From an uncultured Bacilli bacterium (lineage in GTDB: Bacteria > Bacillota_I > Bacilli_A > RF39 > UBA660), in contig CAQBKK010000001.1 of NCBI GenBank assembly GCA_948760655.1, positions 1-46,278 on the forward strand: a DNA stretch of 46,278 nt, given 5' to 3'. The translations under genes were made by a program, and so were the position numbers. This document shows, in pieces, positions 40,811-46,278 of the stretch (position 1 is the first letter of the stretch; every line of letters begins with the position of its first letter). The notes beneath the pieces were generated by a model, which saw only the letters and a list, made by a program, of their open reading frames with translations, was not told the DNA's origin and made no database searches.

Positions 40811-41074
40811 ATGAAAAAAACAATATTAACTATATTAAAAATTGTTATTTTAATTGTACTATTTATTTGGATAGTAATTGTGTTTACAGATTATTTTAGA
40901 GTGAGACAAGGAAAAGATCCTATGTTTTGTATAAGTGAAAAAACAAACAATTATGAAGATGGATCAAACTATATTTGTAATGGACTTGGTTACAAAATGA
41001 TACGTTATAATCGTGATTGTTTAAAAGCAACGGAATTTGGGCCATTTATAATTAAAGAAAGACAATGTAAATAG
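40811..41074 (+). CDS. Small single-span membrane protein with four cysteines
   Basis: 87 aa from ATG 40811; the reading from 40721 crosses the promoter and is rejected. Basic start, one membrane segment (about 4-26), then an extracytoplasmic domain with Cys39, Cys56, Cys70 and Cys86 (MFCISE, YICNGLGYKMIRYNR, DCLKATEFGPF, ERQC), probably disulfide-linked. Not recognised to a named family. Own promoter; the next small gene has its own TATAAT. Confidence 0.65.
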   Translation: MKKTILTILKIVILIVLFIWIVIVFTDYFRVRQGKDPMFCISEKTNNYEDGSNYICNGLGYKMIRYNRDCLKATEFGPFIIKERQCK

Positions 41075-41101
41075 ACATTTGCTAAATAAAAAATCATACT
41101 A

Positions 41102-41107
41102 TATAAT
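41102..41107 (+). promoter_or_regulatory. -10 element for the 41125-41909 pair
   Basis: TATAAT, 18 nt before the ATG at 41125. Confidence 0.45.
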
Positions 41108-41124
41108 ACAAGTTGGTGATTTCT

Positions 41125-41553
41125 ATGAATCTAAACAATCATGGATGGGGATTAAAACAAATGATTTTATATAGTGCAATTTTATTAATTGCGTTATTAT
41201 GTATTAGTATTTTTGGACATCAATTAGAAGATGGAATAGGAGAAACGTTCAGAAAAAATTTAAAAGGAACTATTACCTATTCAACAATAGAAGAAGAAAT
41301 TAAAGCGAAAACTTTATCTTATATTCAAAAATATTATAAAGAGAAAATAGGCACAGGAACAATTACAATAACAACTAATAATTTAATAAAATATCAAATG
41401 TTAAATGAATTAGATTTAATAACAAGTGAGAACGATACATGCGTTGGATATGCATTGGTTAGAAAAGAGAAAGAAGAACTAATTGTTGAACCATTTATAC
41501 ATTGTAATCAATATGAAACGAAAAATTATCAAAGTTGGAGAATAGGGGAGTAG
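41125..41553 (+). CDS. Pilin-like/exported small protein, paralogue 1
   Basis: 142 aa from ATG 41125 (SD GGTGAT). N-terminal hydrophobic helix (about 17-34) following a short polar leader, then a helical region and a C-terminal two-cysteine domain: CVGYALV ... FIHCNQYETKNY. The same C-x-GYA ... C-x-x-Y-x-T-K-x-Y pattern recurs in the next gene, so the two are paralogues or parts of one surface complex. N-terminal helix plus small disulfide-closed head resembles minor pilins in layout only; no prepilin cleavage motif was confirmed. Confidence 0.6.
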   Translation: MNLNNHGWGLKQMILYSAILLIALLCISIFGHQLEDGIGETFRKNLKGTITYSTIEEEIKAKTLSYIQKYYKEKIGTGTITITTNNLIKYQMLNELDLITSENDTCVGYALVRKEKEELIVEPFIHCNQYETKNYQSWRIGE

Positions 41554-41555
41554 TA

Positions 41556-41909
41556 ATGAACAAAATGAAAAAACTGAGTGTTGTATGGGGATTAATTGTA
41601 ATAAGCTTATTTGCATTACTAATGACATTTGGAATAATGTATAAAAGTAAGACAAAAGTATACAAAGAACTAGAAAATAAACTAGTAGAAGCAGAAAAAA
41701 AATATGCTGATGCTCATTTTGCCTATCCCGAAACAGGAATTGTAAAAACAGATGCGAATACATTAATAGAAGAAGGATTTCTAGATAATTTAAAAATAAA
41801 CGATAAAGAATGTACTGGATATGCAACAGTAGGGCATGATTCAGTAGCTTTTGAATACAAAGGATATGTAAAATGTGATAACTATACAACAAAAGGATAT
41901 GAAAAGTAA
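41556..41909 (+). CDS. Pilin-like/exported small protein, paralogue 2
   Basis: 117 aa from ATG 41556 (SD AGGGGAG), 2 nt after the previous stop. N-terminal hydrophobic helix (about 8-29) continuing into a charged helix (KVYKELENKLVEAEKKYADAH), then the head domain with CTGYATV ... GYVKCDNYTTKGY, matching the preceding protein. The helix-then-head design and the co-operonic position support joint function at the membrane surface. A strong terminator follows. Function not known. Confidence 0.6.
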   Translation: MNKMKKLSVVWGLIVISLFALLMTFGIMYKSKTKVYKELENKLVEAEKKYADAHFAYPETGIVKTDANTLIEEGFLDNLKINDKECTGYATVGHDSVAFEYKGYVKCDNYTTKGYEK

Positions 41910-41936
41910 GAGCAATTGAATTTTTGCTCTTTTTTA
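41908..41936 (+). terminator. Terminator of the small-protein pair
   Basis: AAGAGCAA (41908-41915) pairs exactly with TTGCTCTT (41924-41931), then a T-tract. The first arm overlaps the stop codon. Confidence 0.85.
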
Positions 41937-42013
41937 TAAAATAGAAAAAGGTATATATAAAATATATAATAAATCAAAAGAAATATTAAATTCAAAAAAT
42001 ATTTTTTATTACC

Positions 42014-42861
42014 ATGAAAAAAATAAAAGAAATAACTCCAGCAGAAATGCAATTTTTACATTTTAAATCGATAAACTTTGAAAATGCATTCTTGCAAGGT
42101 TTTATCATTGGGGCAAAAAGGATATATTAAAATAGAAAATGATAAAATTAGAAAAAGATGAATCTAAATTAGTCCCCTATGAAATAAAATTATTGAATTC
42201 CCTACATATAGCGTTTAAAGAAAGTAAAACAAAAAATATTTTATATGAAAAAAGTAAAAAATTAGAAAAATCCTTTATTTATTGATGTATTTGCAAAAAG
42301 AAAGATTAAATTTACTACTTTTGAAGGCTAAAATATAAAAAATTATAATAATTTATAGAACTAACCACAAAAATAAAATAGTTGTAACTCTAGATAAATA
42401 AAGGATATAAAAACATTTAAAGACTTATAAAAATGTACTCAAAAAATACTATATTTTTATACAAAAAAAATGCAAAATTCTTTCTTTATATTGGTTTATG
42501 TGCTTGGTTTTATATTTTTTATCTTATTACTATCGCATTAGAATCTCAAAATCAGGTGATAAATGCTATCATCAGTATAGATTTAATATTTCTTTTCGTT
42601 TTGCTATTTTCCTATTGTGTAAAATTTTCCTTTTTAAATTTTCATGGAACAGGTGAAAAAAAGAGCTATAAATTAACACAAGAAAGCATAGAAATGGCTA
42701 AAAAAATAGAAGGACTAAAAAATTATTTAAAAGACTTTTCAATTATTTACGATTGTTCTTATAAAGAAAAAATACAATGGGAAAGATTTTAAATTTATGC
42801 AATCATCTTTAATCAAACAAGTGTTTTAGATAAAGAAATGAACAAAAATTTGAAAATATGA
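42014..42861 (+). pseudogene. Decayed DUF2207-like membrane protein gene
   Basis: Successive frames read as one broken protein. Part 1 (42014-42130): KEITPAEMQFLHFKSIN...FIIGAKRIY, like the PAExGYL region. Part 2 (42139-42285): ESKLVPYEIKLLNSL, then a frameshift into VFAKRKIKFTTFEG. Part 3 (42433-42792): two membrane segments then ESIEMAKKIEGLKNYLKDFS and WERF. Beyond the TAA at 42790 the same frame continues IYAIIFNQTSVLDKEMNKN to a TGA at 42861, so that TAA looks like a TTA-to-TAA change in WERFLIYA. Only the C-terminal half of a DUF2207 protein is represented. Family call is from remembered motifs. Confidence 0.6.
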
Positions 42862-42911
42862 AAGAAATGACATAAAAAACTTAACTTAGCAACAGATTGT
42901 ATACTTTTTTC

Positions 42912-42941
42912 TTGACTTTCATATAATAGAAGTGATATAGT
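42912..42941 (+). promoter_or_regulatory. Promoter of the rpsL-rpsG-fusA operon
   Basis: TTGACT (42912-42917), 18 bp ending in TGA, TATAGT (42936-42941). An alternative -10 TATAAT lies at 42922-42927 without a good -35. Confidence 0.65.
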
Positions 42942-42960
42942 AATTTTGCATTTTAAATGT

Positions 42961-42981
42961 GGTTCTACATAAGGTAGAACC
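42961..42981 (+). promoter_or_regulatory. Hairpin in the rpsL leader
   Basis: GGTTCTAC (42961-42968), ATAAG loop, GTAGAACC (42974-42981): a perfect 8-bp stem about 20 nt downstream of the promoter, with no T-tract. It may stabilise the message or bind an operon protein such as S7. Confidence 0.55.
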
Positions 42982-43035
42982 TAATTTAATGAAATATTTG
43001 ATACACCAGGATGTGTGTTAATGAAAGGAGATATT

Positions 43036-43449
43036 ATGGCTACAATTAACCAACTTGTTACAACAAAAAGAAAAAAGAAAACGAGAAAAAGTAAAAGCCC
43101 TGTTTTAAATGTAGGATTAAATACACTAGAAAGAAAACAAACTGACCAAAAAAGTCCACAAAAAAGAGGAGTATGTACTCGTGTTGGTACAAAAACACCA
43201 AAAAAACCGAACTCAGCATTACGTAAATATGCACGTGTTAGACTTTCAAATGGCAAAGAAATCGATGCATATATTCCAGGAGAAGGACACAACTTACAAG
43301 AACATAGCGTTGTATTAGTTCGTGGTGGACGTGTAAAAGACTTAATTGGTGTACGTTATCACATTGTACGAGGAACACTAGATACACAAGGCGTTCAAAA
43401 TAGAGCTCAGGGACGTAGTAAATACGGAACAAAGAAACCTAAAAAATAA
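43036..43449 (+). CDS. rpsL: 30S ribosomal protein S12
   Basis: 137 aa from ATG 43036 (SD AAAGGAG; GTG 43015 is rejected). Decoding-centre motifs: [18 protein letters not shown] with K56 (E. coli Lys43 position) unchanged, and [20 protein letters not shown]. In the next loop the normally invariant KDLPGVRYH reads KDLIGVRYH, with Ile104 in place of proline (att codon); K101 is unchanged. Begins the rpsL-rpsG-fusA-tuf str operon. Confidence 0.97.
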   Translation: MATINQLVTTKRKKKTRKSKSPVLNVGLNTLERKQTDQKSPQKRGVCTRVGTKTPKKPNSALRKYARVRLSNGKEIDAYIPGEGHNLQEHSVVLVRGGRVKDLIGVRYHIVRGTLDTQGVQNRAQGRSKYGTKKPKK

Positions 43450-43470
43450 TAGACAAAGGAGGAAATAAAA

Positions 43471-43938
43471 ATGCGTAAAAGAAGAGCAATAAAAAGAGAT
43501 GTATTACCAGATCCAGTGTATAATTCAAAAGTTGTTACTAAATTAGTTAACCAAATTATGCTAGATGGAAAAAAAGGTACTGCCCAAAAAATTCTTTATG
43601 AAGCATTTGATATTATAAAAGAAAAAACTGGTAAAGAACCAATGGACGTTTATAATGCAGCATTAGAAAATGTTAAACCAGCGTTAGAAGTTAAATCTCG
43701 TCGTGTTGGTGGATCAAATTATCAAGTACCAATTGAAGTAAGCGATGACAAAAGTCAAACTTTGGCACTTCGTTGGATTGTTAATTATGCAAAATTAAGA
43801 AATGGTAAGGGAATGGCTATGAATTTAGCTCAAGAACTTATGGATGCTGCCGAAGGAACAGGTGGCGCAGTAAAAAAACGTGAAGATACACACAAAATGG
43901 CTGAAGCAAATAAAGCATTTGCTCACTATAGATGGTAG
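43471..43938 (+). CDS. rpsG: 30S ribosomal protein S7
   Basis: 155 aa, normal length. Begins [25 protein letters not shown], then [16 protein letters not shown] helix ([21 protein letters not shown]), [35 protein letters not shown] segments and the C-terminal [11 protein letters not shown]. Nucleates 3' domain assembly of the 30S subunit. SD AAAGGAGG; fusA begins 12 nt after its stop. Confidence 0.98.
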   Translation: MRKRRAIKRDVLPDPVYNSKVVTKLVNQIMLDGKKGTAQKILYEAFDIIKEKTGKEPMDVYNAALENVKPALEVKSRRVGGSNYQVPIEVSDDKSQTLALRWIVNYAKLRNGKGMAMNLAQELMDAAEGTGGAVKKREDTHKMAEANKAFAHYRW

Positions 43939-43950
43939 GAGGATTCATTT

Positions 43951-46023
43951 ATGGCAAGAGATGTTTCTATTGATAAATTAAGAAATTTTGGGATTATGGC
44001 CCATATCGATGCTGGTAAAACAACTACCACAGAAAGAGTTTTATTCCATACAGGAATTACTCATAAAATCGGAGAAACTCATGATGGAGAATCTCAAATG
44101 GACTGGATGGATCAAGAGAAAGAAAGAGGTATTACAATTACTAGTGCAGCAACAACTGCTCATTGGAAAGGATACCGTTTGAATATCATTGATACTCCAG
44201 GACACGTAGACTTTACAATTGAAGTTCAAAGAAGTTTAAGAGTACTTGATGGAGCCGTTGCCTTAATTGATGCTCAAGCAGGTGTTGAACCTCAAACAGA
44301 AACAGTTTGGAGACAAGCAAATGAATATAAAGTTCCAAGAATGATTTGTGCAAATAAAATGGACAAATTGGGAGCAGATTTCTACTTCAGTTTAGGAACT
44401 ATTAAAGATAGACTTGGCGCAAATGCCGCAGCTATTCAACTTCCTATCGGAGCTGAAAGCGAATTTAATGGAATAATTGATTTAATAACAAAAAAAGCTT
44501 ATCAATATGATGGAAAAGAAGCAGAAGAACCAATTGAAATTGAAATTCCTGCTGATATGAAAGATAAAGTGGAAGAATATAGAAATATTTTAATTGAAGC
44601 TGTTGCAGATGCTGATGAAGAACTAATGATGGCTTACTTAGATGGTCAAGAAATCACAGTAGAGTTATTAAAAGCTGCAATTAGACGTGCAACGTTGTCT
44701 GTACAATTCTTCCCTGTATTGTGTGCTACTGCCTTAGGAAATAAAGGTGTTAAGTTAATGCTTGATGCAGTTATTGATTACTTACCTGCACCAACGGATG
44801 TTGAAGCAATTGATTGTACCGATAAGTCTGGAAACGACGTAAAACGTCACCCAAGTGATTCGGAACCATTCACAGCACTTGCATTTAAAATCATGACAGA
44901 TCCATTTGTTGGAAGACTTTCTTTCTTCCGTGTGTATTCTGGAGTACTAAAAAGTGGTTCTTATGTTCTAAATTCAACAAAGGGTGAAAAAGAACGTATT
45001 GGACGAATACTTCAAATGCACGCAAATCAAAGAAAAGAAATCACAGAAGTATATGCAGGAGAAATTGCTGCTGCTGTAGGTCTTAAAAATACAACAACTG
45101 CTGATACATTATGTGATGAAAAGAACTTCTGTATCATGAAAGGTATGGAATTCCCAGAACCAGTTATTGACATTGCAATTGAACCAAAAAGCAAAAATGA
45201 CCAAGACAAAATGGCAATTGCGATTGCAAAACTAGTGGAAGAAGATCCGACTTTAAGAGTTAAAACTGACACAGAAACAGGACAAACTGTATTATCTGGA
45301 ATGGGAGAATTACACTTAGACATTATCGTCGATCGTATGAAACGTGAATTTAATGTTGAGTGTAACAAAGGTAGACCACAAGTTGCTTATCGTGAAACCA
45401 TCACACAAATGGGTGAATGTGAAGGTAAGTACATTAAACAATCAGGTGGACGTGGACAATATGGACATGTTTGGGTTAAATTTGAACCAAATCCTGAAAA
45501 AGGTTATGAATTTGTGGATGCAATTGTTGGTGGAGTTGTTCCTCGTGAATACATTCCAGTAACAGACAAAGGTTTACAAGAGGCAATGGCTGGCGGAATC
45601 TTAGCTGGTTATCCACTAGTAGATGTTAAAGCAACACTTTATGATGGCTCTTACCATGATGTCGATTCAAGTGAGATGGCATTCAAAATTGCTGCATCTA
45701 TGGCTTTAAAAGAAGCGAAAAATAAATGTAAACCAGTTCTTCTAGAACCAATCATGAAAGTGGTTGTAGATGTTCCAGAAGAATATATGGGTAATGTTAT
45801 GGGAGACCTAACAAGTAGAAGAGGTCGTCCAATGGGACAAGAATCTATCGGAAATACTTTAAGAATTATTGCAATGGTACCACTATCAGAAATGTTTGGT
45901 TATGCAACAGATTTAAGAAGTAATACCCAAGGACGTGGAAACTTCCAAATGGAAAAAGACCACTATGAAGAAGTTCCAAAATCTATCGCTGAAGAAATCA
46001 TAAAGAAAAACAGCGTTAACTAA
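43951..46023 (+). CDS. fusA: Elongation factor G
   Basis: 690 aa, full length. GTPase motifs: G1 AHIDAGKTT (17-25), switch region with [14 protein letters not shown]3 [10 protein letters not shown]4 NKMD. Domains II-V follow, including [14 protein letters not shown] in domain [19 protein letters not shown] in domain IV and SRRGRPMGQ in domain V. Catalyses ribosomal translocation. SD TAGGAGG. A short hairpin (CTTGAA/TTCAAG, 46032-46048) and about 67 nt separate it from tuf. Confidence 0.99.
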   Translation: MARDVSIDKLRNFGIMAHIDAGKTTTTERVLFHTGITHKIGETHDGESQMDWMDQEKERGITITSAATTAHWKGYRLNIIDTPGHVDFTIEVQRSLRVLDGAVALIDAQAGVEPQTETVWRQANEYKVPRMICANKMDKLGADFYFSLGTIKDRLGANAAAIQLPIGAESEFNGIIDLITKKAYQYDGKEAEEPIEIEIPADMKDKVEEYRNILIEAVADADEELMMAYLDGQEITVELLKAAIRRATLSVQFFPVLCATALGNKGVKLMLDAVIDYLPAPTDVEAIDCTDKSGNDVKRHPSDSEPFTALAFKIMTDPFVGRLSFFRVYSGVLKSGSYVLNSTKGEKERIGRILQMHANQRKEITEVYAGEIAAAVGLKNTTTADTLCDEKNFCIMKGMEFPEPVIDIAIEPKSKNDQDKMAIAIAKLVEEDPTLRVKTDTETGQTVLSGMGELHLDIIVDRMKREFNVECNKGRPQVAYRETITQMGECEGKYIKQSGGRGQYGHVWVKFEPNPEKGYEFVDAIVGGVVPREYIPVTDKGLQEAMAGGILAGYPLVDVKATLYDGSYHDVDSSEMAFKIAASMALKEAKNKCKPVLLEPIMKVVVDVPEEYMGNVMGDLTSRRGRPMGQESIGNTLRIIAMVPLSEMFGYATDLRSNTQGRGNFQMEKDHYEEVPKSIAEEIIKKNSVN

Positions 46024-46090
46024 AAATAATACTTGAAAATACTTCAAGCATTAGATAAAATAAAATAGTATATTGAAAGGAGAAAAAACG

Positions 46091-46278
46091 ATGGCAAAAG
46101 AAAAATACGATCGTTCAAAAGAACATGTTAATATTGGTACAATCGGACACGTAGACCATGGTAAAACCACTACGACTGCAGCGATTACCAAATTGTTTGG
46201 AAAATTTGTTGCTTATGAAGATATCGACAAAGCTCCAGAAGAAAGAGAAAGAGGTATTACAATTAATACTGCTCACGT
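46091..46278 (+). CDS. tuf: Elongation factor Tu, N-terminal part (cut by window edge)
   Basis: 62 codons visible. [32 protein letters not shown] contains the G1 motif GHVDHGKT, and the switch region [11 protein letters not shown] follows before the window ends. EF-Tu delivers aminoacyl-tRNA to the ribosome. The ATG at 46091 has SD GAAAGGAG at 46075-46082. Position after fusA is the usual str-operon order. Confidence 0.98.
   Translation, partial: MAKEKYDRSKEHVNIGTIGHVDHGKTTTTAAITKLFGKFVAYEDIDKAPEERERGITINTAH

Noticed and set aside
1..46278. Mycoplasma-type code (TGA = Trp)
   Set aside because: TGA ends the YdcF-like gene, walJ and ftsX in ATGA overlaps, and Trp is encoded by TGG throughout.
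1..46278. CRISPR array, tRNA or rRNA genes
   Set aside because: No regularly spaced repeats were seen, and no cloverleaf or rRNA-like stretches were recognised by eye; a covariance-model scan was not possible.

Overview
This is a 46 kb stretch of a very AT-rich bacterial chromosome. Almost all genes are on the + strand, and strong Shine-Dalgarno (SD) sites (AAAGGAGG type) precede most of them. Gene content points to a low-GC Bacillota/Bacilli-type organism with a compact genome: ychF, ssb between rpsF and rpsR, rplI-dnaB, walJ-rlmH, whiA, ftsEX and TGS-domain nucleoside kinase. The standard code is used: TGA terminates at least the YdcF-like gene, walJ and ftsX through ATGA overlaps, so this is not a code-4 mollicute. 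Spo0A and the spore-coat protein GerQ imply an endospore-forming ancestry or lifestyle. The genus cannot be fixed from the sequence.

Layout. 1-897: 5' part of an IS110-family transposase gene (- strand) and a structured non-coding flank. 898-5377: ychF, a BI-1 membrane protein, a CapA-like lipoprotein, and a YdcF/DUF218 protein overlapping an unknown gene. 5425-6594: rpsF-ssb-rpsR. 6595-11586: accessory-looking block of three unrecognised proteins and a stand-alone HipA-like kinase. 11777-18324: a 2-hydroxyacid dehydrogenase, rplI, dnaB, an M23/LysM/G5 endopeptidase, walJ, rlmH, ung. 18345-23217: mixed-strand segment with LemA, a compact metallo-beta-lactamase-fold (MBL) hydrolase, a membrane protein, gerQ, yitT and a frameshifted metallopeptidase gene. 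23232-26159: ftsE-ftsX-M23 hydrolase, a complete divisome hydrolase module. 26162-32431: small genes, yqeG-whiA, clpP, a truncated MmeI-like restriction-modification (RM) gene and a 500-residue surface protein. 32587-38085: TGS nucleoside kinase, then gap-pgk-tpiA and spo0A. 38104-46278: translation block rplK-rplA, L10 leader, rplJ-rplL, then (in the place where rpoBC often sits) three small membrane proteins and a decayed DUF2207-like gene, then rpsL-rpsG-fusA-tuf (tuf runs off the end).

Regulatory architecture. Many promoters carry an extended -10 (TGN-TATAAT) with a poor -35. Promoters lacking TGN, such as those before rplJ and the 26162 gene, have good -35 boxes at 17 bp. Several intergenic spaces are so tight that the next gene's promoter starts inside the previous gene's terminator (gerQ/20237, spo0A/rplK, ftsEX-M23/26162, 26691/26753).

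I did not see a clear new multi-gene defence or metabolic system. The most interesting leads are the IS110 flank (possible bridge RNA), the terminator-promoter-RBS overlap at 26111-26164, the lone HipA-like kinase, the L11 C-terminal extension, the Pro-to-Ile change in S12, and several broken genes. All calls come from reading the sequence; no database search was run.
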